DNA of 29,829 nt, from contig CAYQFH010000020.1 of assembly GCA_964416755.1 (NCBI GenBank), forward strand, positions 1-29,829, written 5' to 3'. The translations under genes and the position numbers were made by a program. The stretch is from Thiopontia sp964416755 (lineage in GTDB: Bacteria; Pseudomonadota; Gammaproteobacteria; GCF-002020875). The number at the start of each line of letters is the position of its first letter. Positions within the stretch are counted from its first letter, which is position 1. The notes beneath the pieces were generated by a model that saw only the letters and a list, made by a program, of their open reading frames with translations, searched no databases and was not told the DNA's origin. This document shows positions 8,152 through 17,360 of this stretch, piece after piece.

Positions 8152-11100
8152 ATGACACAGGTGAGAGAAAAAACCGAGGGAATGGGCATCTATCTGCTGG
8201 TGCTCTTCATCAACGCCTTTGTCGACCTGGGTCACAAGATCACCATTCAGAACACCATCTTCAAGATGGAGAGTGGCGAAACTCAGATCATTCTCACCGC
8301 ACTGGTCAACGCACTGATTCTGATCCCCTTTATCCTGATGGTGGTACCTGCTGGAACACTCTCGGATCGATACCCCAAACGTTGGGTGATGCGCCACTCT
8401 GCTGCTGTCGCCATTGTGATCACACTGCTGATCACCCTCAGTTACTATCGCGGCTGGTTTGAGTGGGCCTTTGTATTGACCCTGTTGCTGGCAATTCAGA
8501 GCGCTTTCTTCTCTCCAGCCAAGTATGGCTACCTGCGTGAACTGGTCTCAATCCCCCAGCTGACACGTGCCAACAGTGCAGTACAGGCGATCACCATCGT
8601 CGCCATTCTGAGTGGCATGTTTCTCTTCTCACTACTGTTTGAGCTACTCTACGCTGGCACAACCCTACAAAGTTCCGAGACAGTCATTCAACAGGTCGCC
8701 CCGCTGGGATGGCTATTGGTATTGCTCGCCACCATTGAGTGGTGGCTGACTCGCTCTCTGAAAGAGACCACCAGCCTCAGTCCGGAAGGCGATCAAACAA
8801 CAGAAACCACACAGTATGGCTCCGTTTTGGAACTACTGCGCACCCACCCTACCATCAGCTACGCCATTATTGGTCTCTCACTGTTCTGGGGGATTTCACA
8901 AGTCTCCATCGCCGCCTTTCCCGCCTTTGCCAAAAGTGAACTCGGGGTAGAGAGTACACTGGTGATTCAGGGGGTTCTCGCCAGTGCCGGTATCGGCATT
9001 CTGCTTGGCTCACTATTGGTGTCCCGCATCTCCCGCAACTGGATCGAGACCGGCCTCATTCCATTCGGTGCCATTGGGCTCACGGTGGCACTGTGGCTGA
9101 TCCCCAACTCCAGCTCCGTCGGCACACTTTCTATCCTGTTCCTGCTCAGTGGACTCTTCGGCGGACTGCTACTGGCCCCACTCAACGCACTGATCCAGTA
9201 CCACGCACCAGCTCAGCATCTGGGACGCACACTCGCCGCCAACAACTGGATGCAGAATGTCACCATGCTCACCTTTCTTGGAGGCACCATGGGCGTGGCA
9301 CTGTTGGAGACCCGGCAGCCGGTCGACGCCACCCTGCTGTTTCACACCATTGCCCTCATCGCTGCCACAGGGACAGTGATCTCACTGTGGAAGATGCCCC
9401 AATCCCTGATCCGCCTGCTGGTACGACTGCTGTTCCGGCGTCGCTACCAAATTCATGTCGATGGATTGGAACAGGTTCCGACAACCGGAGGAGCACTGCT
9501 GCTTGGCAACCACATCAGCTGGATCGACTGGGCGATGTTGCAGATCATCTCACCTCGCCCGATCCGATTTGTGATGGAGCAGGAACTCTACCAGCAACGC
9601 TGGCTACGCCCCTTTCTCGATCTGGTCGGTGTCATCCCAATCTCCAGTCGACGCAGTCGCAGCGCACTGCAACGTATGCGACAACAGCTGCTTGCTGGAG
9701 AGCTGGTCTGCCTCTTCCCGGAGGGGGCCATCAGCCATAACGGGCATCTGCGCCCCTTCCGCCGCGGATTCGAGAAGGCCGCAAGTGGAACCGGTGCTCC
9801 CCTCATCCCCTTCTATCTGCATGGACTCTGGGGCAGCCGCTTCTCCCGTGCCACCCAGCGCAAACGCCCACTCTTGCTGTACCCACCCCCCAAACGGGTC
9901 GTCCATATCACCTTTGGTAAGCCCCAAGCCGACAACTTCACAGCCACTGAATTGCAAGATGAAGTGGAGCGACTCTCACTCAAGGCGTGGCAACTGGAGA
10001 GCAAACACTACCCCTGCCTGCAATATGCCTGGATCCGCAAGGCAAAGCAGATGGGACTGCGCACCGTACTCACCGATGTGGTGAGCGGCGACCGATTCAG
10101 TGGATTCAAGCTGCTGATTGCGGCAATCCTGATCTCCCGCAGAGTCGAGTCAATGAGCAGCAACCCCAGAATCGGTGTACTGCTCCCGACCACCGCCGCC
10201 GGAGTGATCACCAACCTCGCCACTCTATTACGAGGCAGGTGTGTTGTGAATCTCAATTACACCGCCTCCAACGAGGTCATTGCAGACGCTATCCAGTTAG
10301 CCCAACTCGATACCGTTTTCACTTCGGTCCGCTTTCTCAATACACTGGAAGAGAAGGGAAGGCCGGTGCGCAGTGCGTTGCAAGGGGTGAACATCATTGA
10401 ACTGGAGTCACTGCGAACAACCATCTCAACACCGGAACGACTGCTGACTGCAGCACAGGTACTCCTGCTCCCTACCCGGCTGTTGCAACATGCAATCAGT
10501 ACCCCTTCAGATATCGATTCAACTGCGGCGATTCTCTTCTCCAGCGGCAGTGAGGGCAAGCCCAAGGGGATTCCACTGAGTCACCGCAATATCAGCAGCA
10601 ACATCAAACAGATTGTACAGATGTTGCAACCCAAGCTTCACCCACGTGACCATGACACCATGCTCGACAGTCTGCCGCTGTTCCACTCCTTTGGCATGAC
10701 TGCAACCACCCTGATGCCACTGATCGAGGGCATACCACTGGTTACCACCCCGGACCCCACCGACATTCTCACCATTGCGGATGCAATCGAGTCGCACCGT
10801 GCCACCCTCTATGTGGCGACCCCCACCTTTCTGCAGTGGATGAGCCGCAACCCGAAGGTGAGACAATCGCAACTCACCTCACTGCGCCGGGTGATCTCCG
10901 GTGCAGAGCCACTGAAACAGCCCGTGCGTGACGCCTTCGAATCCAAATTTGTAAAATCCATCTACGAGGGGTACGGGACAACCGAGATGAGTCCGGTGGT
11001 CAGCGTCAACATCCCCGATGAGGTGAGCGAATCCGGCAGACTGCTACAACAGGGTAACGCCATCGGCACAGTAGGTCGTGCAGTACCCGGCACACTGCTG

Positions 11101-11613
11101 CGCATTGTTGACCCGGAGACACTGCAACCACTGCCGAATGGAGTCGATGGCTTGATATTGATGGCAGGAGTGCAGCGCATGGCGGGGTATATCGGACTCG
11201 AACCACTCGGAAAACAGCCCTTTATCGAGCAGGACGGCATCCTCTGGTATCGCAGTGGCGACAAAGGGCACCTGGATGAGACCGGTTTTCTCACCATCGT
11301 AGATCGCTACGCACGCTTTGCCAAGATCGGAGGAGAGATGGTGAGCCTGAGTGCGGTAGAGAACCATATTCGCAGCAGCGTTGGGACAGCGATTGAGGTG
11401 GCTGCTGTCGCCACACCCGATCCACGCAAGGGTGAACGGATTACCCTCTTCTATTGTGGTGAAATGAGCGAACAGACGCTCTCGCAACAGATCCGTTCAA
11501 GCAGTATCAATCCACTGATGATTCCGGCAACTTTGACCTCTATCGAGGAGATACCACTACTGGGCAGCGGAAAACGCAACTATGGATTGATGAAACAGTG
11601 GGCTGCCACGTAA
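8152..11613 (+). CDS. Three-domain lysophospholipid transporter / acyltransferase / acyl-ACP synthetase (LplT-Aas fusion)
   Basis: This 1153-residue inner-membrane protein fuses what are two genes (lplT and aas) in E. coli. Residues 1-420 form a major facilitator domain with the LplT-like segment FFSPAKYGYLREL, expected to flip lysophospholipid inward. Residues about 435-620 form a PlsC acyltransferase with the HX4D motif NHISWID (His454, Asp459) and FPEGAIS (Glu524). Residues about 690-1150 form an AMP-binding acyl-ACP synthetase with ILFSSGSEGKPKG (794-806) and YGTTEMSP (Glu945). Together they would remodel lysophosphatidylethanolamine by re-acylation. The start at 8152 lacks a clear ribosome site; an ATG at 8182 is a possible alternative. 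It ends 15 bases from the convergent receiver gene with no obvious terminator. Such fusions are known in other bacteria. Confidence 0.92.
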   Translation: MTQVREKTEGMGIYLLVLFINAFVDLGHKITIQNTIFKMESGETQIILTALVNALILIPFILMVVPAGTLSDRYPKRWVMRHSAAVAIVITLLITLSYYRGWFEWAFVLTLLLAIQSAFFSPAKYGYLRELVSIPQLTRANSAVQAITIVAILSGMFLFSLLFELLYAGTTLQSSETVIQQVAPLGWLLVLLATIEWWLTRSLKETTSLSPEGDQTTETTQYGSVLELLRTHPTISYAIIGLSLFWGISQVSIAAFPAFAKSELGVESTLVIQGVLASAGIGILLGSLLVSRISRNWIETGLIPFGAIGLTVALWLIPNSSSVGTLSILFLLSGLFGGLLLAPLNALIQYHAPAQHLGRTLAANNWMQNVTMLTFLGGTMGVALLETRQPVDATLLFHTIALIAATGTVISLWKMPQSLIRLLVRLLFRRRYQIHVDGLEQVPTTGGALLLGNHISWIDWAMLQIISPRPIRFVMEQELYQQRWLRPFLDLVGVIPISSRRSRSALQRMRQQLLAGELVCLFPEGAISHNGHLRPFRRGFEKAASGTGAPLIPFYLHGLWGSRFSRATQRKRPLLLYPPPKRVVHITFGKPQADNFTATELQDEVERLSLKAWQLESKHYPCLQYAWIRKAKQMGLRTVLTDVVSGDRFSGFKLLIAAILISRRVESMSSNPRIGVLLPTTAAGVITNLATLLRGRCVVNLNYTASNEVIADAIQLAQLDTVFTSVRFLNTLEEKGRPVRSALQGVNIIELESLRTTISTPERLLTAAQVLLLPTRLLQHAISTPSDIDSTAAILFSSGSEGKPKGIPLSHRNISSNIKQIVQMLQPKLHPRDHDTMLDSLPLFHSFGMTATTLMPLIEGIPLVTTPDPTDILTIADAIESHRATLYVATPTFLQWMSRNPKVRQSQLTSLRRVISGAEPLKQPVRDAFESKFVKSIYEGYGTTEMSPVVSVNIPDEVSESGRLLQQGNAIGTVGRAVPGTLLRIVDPETLQPLPNGVDGLILMAGVQRMAGYIGLEPLGKQPFIEQDGILWYRSGDKGHLDETGFLTIVDRYARFAKIGGEMVSLSAVENHIRSSVGTAIEVAAVATPDPRKGERITLFYCGEMSEQTLSQQIRSSSINPLMIPATLTSIEEIPLLGSGKRNYGLMKQWAAT

Positions 11614-11628
11614 CAGGCTGGAATAGGC

Positions 11629-12126
11629 TCAGAAGGTATCCCACTCATCACCAGGCACCTCACTCTCCAGAAACTCAACTTGCGTCAAAATGGTGTGCTC
11701 ACTAAATGGTTTCTGGATATAACTGAAATTATCACCAATCGCCTCCATGATGTCTTCTGCAGTGTAGTCGGCATAGGCGGTCACAAAGATAATCTTGATC
11801 TCTGGATCGAGCCTGAAGAGTGCTTTGGCTGTCTGTAGTCCATCCAGTCCGGGTGGCATCCGCATATCGATAAACGCATGGGTGTAACGTAGTCCTTGGT
11901 TCATCTGCTGTTCGGCCGCTACAATCGCCTCTTCACCCTGTGAAAACAGGTCCAGTGGATAGGTCATTCGCTCCTCACGATCACTCTCGACACTCAGTGA
12001 ACTATAGATTTCACCCAACAACTCACCTACCCTATCCTCCTCTACAGAGGGATTGAAAATAGTGCGATACAGACCATGAATATTTTCATCATCATCGATC
12101 ACCATCACCCTTGTGTCGTGTGCCAT
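11629..12126 (-). CDS. Stand-alone receiver protein with an inserted segment (insertion-type REC)
   Basis: A 165-residue single-domain response regulator. It has the acidic pair in VMVIDDDENIHGLYR, the phospho-acceptor Asp87 in AFIDMRMPPGLDG, the switch Thr in IIFVTAYAD and the Lys in YIQKPF, so it should accept phosphate. It has no output domain. About 35-45 extra residues lie between helix 1 and strand 2, a feature shared with receivers in four neighbouring proteins. A TTG nine bases further upstream is in frame, but GAAGGG at 12136-12141 is spaced 9 bases from the ATG at 12126, which is preferred. It follows the 1363-residue kinase by 52 bases and probably serves as its phosphate sink, shuttle or protein-binding output. 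Confidence 0.88.
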   Translation of the reverse strand: MAHDTRVMVIDDDENIHGLYRTIFNPSVEEDRVGELLGEIYSSLSVESDREERMTYPLDLFSQGEEAIVAAEQQMNQGLRYTHAFIDMRMPPGLDGLQTAKALFRLDPEIKIIFVTAYADYTAEDIMEAIGDNFSYIQKPFSEHTILTQVEFLESEVPGDEWDTF

Positions 12127-12178
12127 ATGTTTCAACCCTTCACAATCCGTTGCGGATCATCATACCAATCCGCCTCCG

Positions 12179-15100
12179 TTACAAAACCTTGTCCAACTCA
12201 TCCAATAGCTCCTGAGTCAACTCGACCACGCTATCCAGCTCCCCCTCATCGAGTACCTGCTGCAGCACAAACGCCTGTTGTGAAACAGCATTGAATCCGA
12301 AGGAGGCGGCACTCCCTTTCACCGTATGCGCCACACCACGAAGCTCCTCCCAATCCTCACCAGCCAACGCAGCATCGATCGCATCACGGTAACCGGCTGC
12401 ACTCTGTCTGAAGACCACCATCATCTCCTCATCTACCATCCCGGCAAGGTGGGGCGATGATATAGCTGTTGATGACACCTCTGAAACGTCATCAGACACC
12501 GGTGATGCCATTTTCTGTTCAATCAGGCGAACAAGTGTCTGCTTCAGCAACTCCTTGCTGACCGGTTTGGTAAGATATTCATCTCCACCTATCTCCAGAA
12601 ACTGCTCCCTGTGCTCCTGAGTCACATTTGCACTCAACGCCACAATCGGAACCGCATTACCACTTTCGCGTATCGTGCGCGTCGCCTTGATGCCATCCAT
12701 AACCGGCATCTGCACATCCATCAGAATCAGGGCAAAATCAATTTGAGCGGCCAGTATTACAGCCTCTTGTCCATTATCTGCCACAGCGACCCGGTATCCC
12801 ATCCTCTCCACTATGCGCCTGGTCAGCTGCTGCATCTCCGGTGAATCTTCCACAACCAGCAGCTGCGGCCCTGCTTCCACATCACCGGGGATGTGCTCCA
12901 GCCGTTCATCCCGCTCACGATTCTTCACCAGCATACGCGCCATCTGCTGCACTTCGGTCTCTGAAAACGGCTTCTCCAGATAGAGCACACCATACTCCAG
13001 CTGGCGATTGATCTCATCGATCGAACGATCCGAATAGGCGGTCACGATGACCAGATAGATCCGATCATCCAGTTGTCTCAACGCCTTGGCAGTCTCCAGC
13101 CCATCCATTCCGGGTGGCATCCGCATATCGATAAAAGCAACCGGAAAGGGGTTGCCCTCTTCTATCGCCTTGCGGGCCAGCTGTATTGCCTGCTCACCCT
13201 GCATTGCCAGGGTGAGGTCGTAACGCTCACTCGACTCTTCTAGGTCCTGCATTGTGGTAATACCCAGCATCATCTCCATGCCTTTGACCACCTCATGCCC
13301 CAATCTCTGCTCTTTTCCAAGTGCATGCTGGTAGAGCTCCAGCACACTCTGCTCATCATCCACAATCAACAGTGAAATACCCTGCTCTGCCGAATCGGTA
13401 ACCTCCGACAACACATCCAGTGTCTGCATCTCCTCCGGAGTCCCCGACTGCAGATACTTTCTCACCACCTGCTGCAGTGCCTGACGATCAATCGGCTTAT
13501 TGAGAAACTCTCTGGCTCCCGCCTGCTGGAACTGTGCTCGATGGTGGTGCATGACGTTTGCCGTCAATGCCACCACCGGAGTTTCAACCCCCCTCTCTCG
13601 CAGCATCGCCGTCGCCTCTATTCCTCCCATCTCCGGCATGTTCATATCCATCAGAATGAGATCAAAGTGGCGCTCGGTTGCAAGATCAACCGCCTCCCGA
13701 CCATTGCCTGCAACCGTCACTCCAACACCCAACGCCTCAATCATACGGCGTTCCAGCAACTGCAACTCCAGTGCATCCTCGGCAATCAACACCTCACCAC
13801 TCAACTCAATATCCGAGGCCTCCATGGCCTCCTCTACAGCCTCAACCACCTGCAGTGGGAGCTCACTCTCACGATATGGAATCTGCAAAGTGAAGCGGGA
13901 CCCTTTACCCTCTTCACTCTGCGCCACAATCTCGCCTTCCATCTCTTGTGCCAGCACATTCGAGAGGTAGAGTCCCAGCCCGGTACCACCATAACGGCGT
14001 CCAATTGATCCATCCGCTTGCTGAAATGGCTTGAACAGACTCTCCAGCTGCGCTTGCGAGATACCAATACCACTGTCCTCAACCACAAAGATCAGCCATT
14101 CACCCTCCTGAGAGCAGGTCAGACTGACCCCTCCCTGCTCGGTAAACTTGATCGCATTACCCAACAGATTGATCAACACCTGCTCGATATGACGAGCATC
14201 TCCCCAGAGTTGAACCTCAGGCTCAACCAACGGGTGCACCTCAAAATCGAGTGCTGCCTCACTCGCCTTCACCACAAAGATACTTTGTACCTCATCCAGT
14301 AGCTGGCTCAGATCAAACGGTGCAAAGCTGACCTCAAACTTGCCCGCCTCGATCTTTGAGAGATCCAGAATATCATTCACCAGAGAGAGGAGGTGTCGAC
14401 CGGCAACCGTGGAGGAGGAGAGCAGCTGACGCTGATCCGGATCCAGTTCAGTTTCGGCAATCAGCTCATTATTGCCAATAATCGCCGTCAACGGTGTGCG
14501 CAGCTCATGGCTCATGGTGGCGAGGAAGTTGGCCTTCGCCTCCTCTACCTGCTTACGTTCGGTGATATCGCGACTCACTGCGTAGAGGTGCTGCTCTCCC
14601 TCCAGCTCTATACCCCAGGCACTCACCTCGACAGCAAAGGTTGAGCCATCCTTGCGCCGGTGCAGTGTCTCGAACACGTCCCCCTCTGCAATCAGACGGC
14701 TGAGTTCTTGATCCAGCCTCTCCGCTGGAATCTGAGCATCCCACTCCTTGACATTGAGCTGCATCGCCTCCAACCAGGGGTACCCCAACATCTCTGCAAA
14801 GGAGGGGCTGCAATCGACCACATTGCCTCTGGAATCGAGAATGTGCACCCCCTCCCGGCTGGCATTCTTCACCACCTCATAGCGCTGCTGCAGGTCAAAC
14901 AGCTCGGTCACATCCCTGAAATTCCAGATACGTCCAACAACCTCGCCATTTCTGTACTGAGGACGCGTGTGTCGACTGATCATGCGCCCATCAGCAAACT
15001 CCAACAAATCATCGCTGGACATCTCCGGTGTGGCGTAGAGCATTTCAACCCTGCCAATAAATTGGGATGGATCTTTCAACTGCTTCAATGCCAGCGTGAG

Positions 15101-16270
15101 CGCCTCCTCATCACTCATCCCTCTCAAGGTCTCAAACGGCAGCCTCCAGATCTCCGCAAAACGTCTGTTGAACTCCGCAATCTCTCCATTGCGATCAACA
15201 ATCAGAATACCCTCCGAGGTGGCATCATGTGTGGTCTGCAGACGAGAGAGCATCTCCTGCTGATGGATGGTTGAGCGTTCAATCGCCCGCATGAAGTAGT
15301 GTGCAGCCCAGCCGGTAATCAACAGTGCGATCAACAACAGAGCCACCTCAAGATAGAGCCGAACAGCCAACTGCTGCCGATACTGTTTCTGTGCCTCGAA
15401 AATCCTGTCAATCAGCTCCTGCTCAATCTCCAGCAGACCATCAATCTTGTGGCTGAACACCTCAAACCACTGTTCGATCGATACAGTAGGAGCTTCACCA
15501 GCACGAGTCTGCTCCAGCACCTGCACCAAAGCGTGTGCATCTCTATGTGTCGGTGAGTCCATATAGCGCTGAAAACGCTGCTTCAACTCGGGAGGTGCGC
15601 GATCCGTGAACTCCTGCCTGGAGAAGCGGGCCTTTGCCAGATAGGCGATCAAGCGGTGCTTCTCCTCCATGGCCAGTACCCCGTCCTGAAGCAGACCATT
15701 GACAAACCCGCGAACCTGTCCCACCTGATCCTTGTGATGAATAAAAGATGTATAGAGCGCCAGCTGCTTGACCAGTACAGGATTCTGAATCAGACGATCC
15801 AGTCTATCCACCATCTCAAACCCGCGCATCACCATCCGTGTGTACCAGTCGAGCACCTCAACGCAGCCGCTGGATTGTTTGGAAACCTGCCGACGGATCT
15901 CGGGCAGCTCATCCAGCTTGCGATTAATTTGTGACATTACATCAGCCAATTGAGGGACATACTGCTCCAACCCAATCCGCTTCAGCTCCTGCCTCAAAGC
16001 GGCAATTGAGCGATCCGTCCGCCCTGTCTGCCATTCAAGCTGCATTTGAGTAGTTTTCAGAGTGCCGCAACTGAGGCCACGCTCAATCTGGATCTGATGG
16101 TTGAAATGGCTGAGTGATCTCAGAAAATTGCCCAACTCATAGGACTGTTCAAGATCAGCCTGCTCGCGGTAATCCTTGATCAGGTTATGTGAGGCGAGCA
16201 GCAGCAGAACCAGCAGTGGGATCCCGCCCAGTGCCAGCAGTTTTTTACGGATATTCAACGGAGGTGCCAC
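12179..16270 (-). CDS. Membrane hybrid histidine kinase with NIT-like sensor: TM-sensor-TM-PAS-PAS-HisKA-HATPase-REC-REC-REC-HPt
   Basis: A 1363-residue inner-membrane hybrid kinase. TM1 is about 10-30 and TM2 about 303-325. The periplasmic helical region between them carries QIERGLSCG near its start and resembles NIT (nitrate/nitrite-sensing type) domains, a tentative call. Then come PAS (about 343-455), PAS (about 465-575), HisKA with His588, HATPase_c, REC (Asp875, MDMNMPEMGG), insertion-type REC (Asp1048, IDMRMPPGMDG), REC (Asp1185, MDVQMPVMDG) and HPt (His1315 in AHTVKGSA). The start is GTG at 16270; GGGGA lies about 10 bases upstream. It is divergent from the plus-strand gene at 16488 and co-directional with the receiver gene downstream. 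All phospho-sites are intact. Confidence 0.92.
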   Translation of the reverse strand: MAPPLNIRKKLLALGGIPLLVLLLLASHNLIKDYREQADLEQSYELGNFLRSLSHFNHQIQIERGLSCGTLKTTQMQLEWQTGRTDRSIAALRQELKRIGLEQYVPQLADVMSQINRKLDELPEIRRQVSKQSSGCVEVLDWYTRMVMRGFEMVDRLDRLIQNPVLVKQLALYTSFIHHKDQVGQVRGFVNGLLQDGVLAMEEKHRLIAYLAKARFSRQEFTDRAPPELKQRFQRYMDSPTHRDAHALVQVLEQTRAGEAPTVSIEQWFEVFSHKIDGLLEIEQELIDRIFEAQKQYRQQLAVRLYLEVALLLIALLITGWAAHYFMRAIERSTIHQQEMLSRLQTTHDATSEGILIVDRNGEIAEFNRRFAEIWRLPFETLRGMSDEEALTLALKQLKDPSQFIGRVEMLYATPEMSSDDLLEFADGRMISRHTRPQYRNGEVVGRIWNFRDVTELFDLQQRYEVVKNASREGVHILDSRGNVVDCSPSFAEMLGYPWLEAMQLNVKEWDAQIPAERLDQELSRLIAEGDVFETLHRRKDGSTFAVEVSAWGIELEGEQHLYAVSRDITERKQVEEAKANFLATMSHELRTPLTAIIGNNELIAETELDPDQRQLLSSSTVAGRHLLSLVNDILDLSKIEAGKFEVSFAPFDLSQLLDEVQSIFVVKASEAALDFEVHPLVEPEVQLWGDARHIEQVLINLLGNAIKFTEQGGVSLTCSQEGEWLIFVVEDSGIGISQAQLESLFKPFQQADGSIGRRYGGTGLGLYLSNVLAQEMEGEIVAQSEEGKGSRFTLQIPYRESELPLQVVEAVEEAMEASDIELSGEVLIAEDALELQLLERRMIEALGVGVTVAGNGREAVDLATERHFDLILMDMNMPEMGGIEATAMLRERGVETPVVALTANVMHHHRAQFQQAGAREFLNKPIDRQALQQVVRKYLQSGTPEEMQTLDVLSEVTDSAEQGISLLIVDDEQSVLELYQHALGKEQRLGHEVVKGMEMMLGITTMQDLEESSERYDLTLAMQGEQAIQLARKAIEEGNPFPVAFIDMRMPPGMDGLETAKALRQLDDRIYLVIVTAYSDRSIDEINRQLEYGVLYLEKPFSETEVQQMARMLVKNRERDERLEHIPGDVEAGPQLLVVEDSPEMQQLTRRIVERMGYRVAVADNGQEAVILAAQIDFALILMDVQMPVMDGIKATRTIRESGNAVPIVALSANVTQEHREQFLEIGGDEYLTKPVSKELLKQTLVRLIEQKMASPVSDDVSEVSSTAISSPHLAGMVDEEMMVVFRQSAAGYRDAIDAALAGEDWEELRGVAHTVKGSAASFGFNAVSQQAFVLQQVLDEGELDSVVELTQELLDELDKVL

Positions 16271-16326
16271 AGTCCGACTATCCCCAGACGGCCTGTAACA
16301 AACTCATTTTTCACAAAATGCATACC

Positions 16327-16339
16327 GCCTCCCGGAGGC
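16327..16339. repeat. Perfect palindrome GCCTCC-C-GGAGGC in a divergent intergenic region
   Basis: Two 6-base arms are separated by one base, within the 217-base gap between the 1363-residue kinase (start 16270) and the plus-strand orphan gene. Position and symmetry fit an operator or a compact hairpin. No T-run follows, so a terminator is unlikely. Confidence 0.4.
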
Positions 16340-16374
16340 CTGTTCAAAAACCACGCAGTGTGACTACATCTCTA

Positions 16375-16386
16375 TAACAGTTGTTA
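16375..16386. repeat. Inverted repeat TAACA-GT-TGTTA
   Basis: Five-base arms around a 2-base spacer lie about midway in the divergent intergenic region. The flanks (TAT on one side, GTATA on the other) almost extend the symmetry. It could be a regulator site for either flanking gene; evidence is positional only. Confidence 0.35.
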
Positions 16387-16441
16387 GTATACCATCAACT
16401 CTCTCCTCCCTCATGACACTCAAGTTCTCCCTCAAATGGCC

Positions 16442-16466
16442 GTTAAGGATTAAGTATTCCCTTAAC
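16442..16466. repeat. Inverted repeat GTTAAGG-N11-CCTTAAC upstream of the orphan gene
   Basis: Perfect 7-base arms (16442-16448 and 16460-16466) with an 11-base spacer place the half-sites about 18 bases centre to centre, close to two helical turns, a typical operator geometry. It ends 21 bases before the ATG at 16488 and just before the ribosome site, so a bound protein would block expression of the orphan gene. Confidence 0.5.
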
Positions 16467-16473
16467 AATCAGT

Positions 16474-16478
16474 GAGGA
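16474..16478 (+). promoter_or_regulatory. Ribosome binding site of the plus-strand orphan gene
   Basis: GAGGA lies 9 bases before the ATG at 16488 and supports this frame as translated. Confidence 0.55.
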
Positions 16479-16487
16479 TAATCTGTC

Positions 16488-17360
16488 ATGCACCCCACTC
16501 CACTCCCGCTCTCCAACCGACCTCAACTACCACTTTCCCAGCTCCCCGTTCAAAGCGGAGAAACCTCTTCTCATACCAACAATGAACTGCTCCATCCTGC
16601 AGAAGAACTTTCGCCACCACATCCCTACAGTACTTATCACTTCTCCTTCGAGATGGAGCAGTCAGGATCCACGGATCTACAGATCCAAACCCAGGACGGT
16701 GACACCATCACGCTACAGATGCAGTCCCAATGGCAGATGGCGGTGGAGTATGGTGAAACCAATACTGCATCCTCCCAAAGCATCCAGGCTGCTCTGCAGC
16801 AATATCAGGGATATGCCATCCACTATCAGGTTGATGGCGAGCTCGACGAGGAGGAACAGCAGGCGCTCAATGGGGTAATGCAACAGCTCTCCGTCACTAC
16901 ACAGCATTTCTTCAGTGGGGATCTGGCAGGTGCAATCGACTCACTGGAAGAGTTCAAACTGGACAGTGAAACCTTCGCTTCCATCTCGTTGACGATGGAG
17001 CGCAGTGTCAGCTACAACATGGTCGAGCAATATCAAGAGGTCAACAACATGGCACCCGTTCAGCTCCCCACCCATGAGACTAGCGGCGGCCTAGTCGGGC
17101 TCGCCGGTTTCACCCAGAACCTGTTTCAGATGATGGATGCCGTCAATGAGGAGCTGGAACGCATCCTGGTGCCAGAGGAGTTTGTGTATGAGTTGATGCA
17201 GCAATCGATCTATCGAGATCCACGCAGCAGTGAGCTGACAGGGTCCCTGATGAACCGGGTCGACCAGTTCCTCCACGAGATGGCGCTACAGTGGGCCAGA
17301 TTCAATCCAGATACTTCGCCAGCAGTGCCCGCAACGCCTCAGCATCAATCGGTTTACTGA
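16488..17360 (+). CDS. Uncharacterised protein resembling DUF5610-type proteins
   Basis: A 290-residue protein with no signal peptide and no membrane segment. The first 45 residues are Pro/Ser/Thr-rich and probably disordered. The middle contains YHFSFEMEQSGSTDLQIQT, then a Gly-Glu-Leu-Asp-rich stretch (VDGELDEEEQQALNGVMQQL) and FFSGDLAGAIDSLEEFKLD, a pattern I associate with DUF5610-like gammaproteobacterial proteins; no function is established that I can name. The frame has a good ribosome site and a palindromic element just upstream. Its last 59 bases overlap the 3' end of the convergent kinase gene (17302). Isolated on the plus strand among kinases, it could be a partner or a target, but this is a guess. 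A chance open frame is unlikely given its composition and start signals. Confidence 0.72.
   Translation: MHPTPLPLSNRPQLPLSQLPVQSGETSSHTNNELLHPAEELSPPHPYSTYHFSFEMEQSGSTDLQIQTQDGDTITLQMQSQWQMAVEYGETNTASSQSIQAALQQYQGYAIHYQVDGELDEEEQQALNGVMQQLSVTTQHFFSGDLAGAIDSLEEFKLDSETFASISLTMERSVSYNMVEQYQEVNNMAPVQLPTHETSGGLVGLAGFTQNLFQMMDAVNEELERILVPEEFVYELMQQSIYRDPRSSELTGSLMNRVDQFLHEMALQWARFNPDTSPAVPATPQHQSVY

Noticed and set aside
11614..11628. A bidirectional terminator between the convergent lplT-aas and receiver genes
   Set aside because: Only 15 bases are present and no hairpin or T-run can be drawn.
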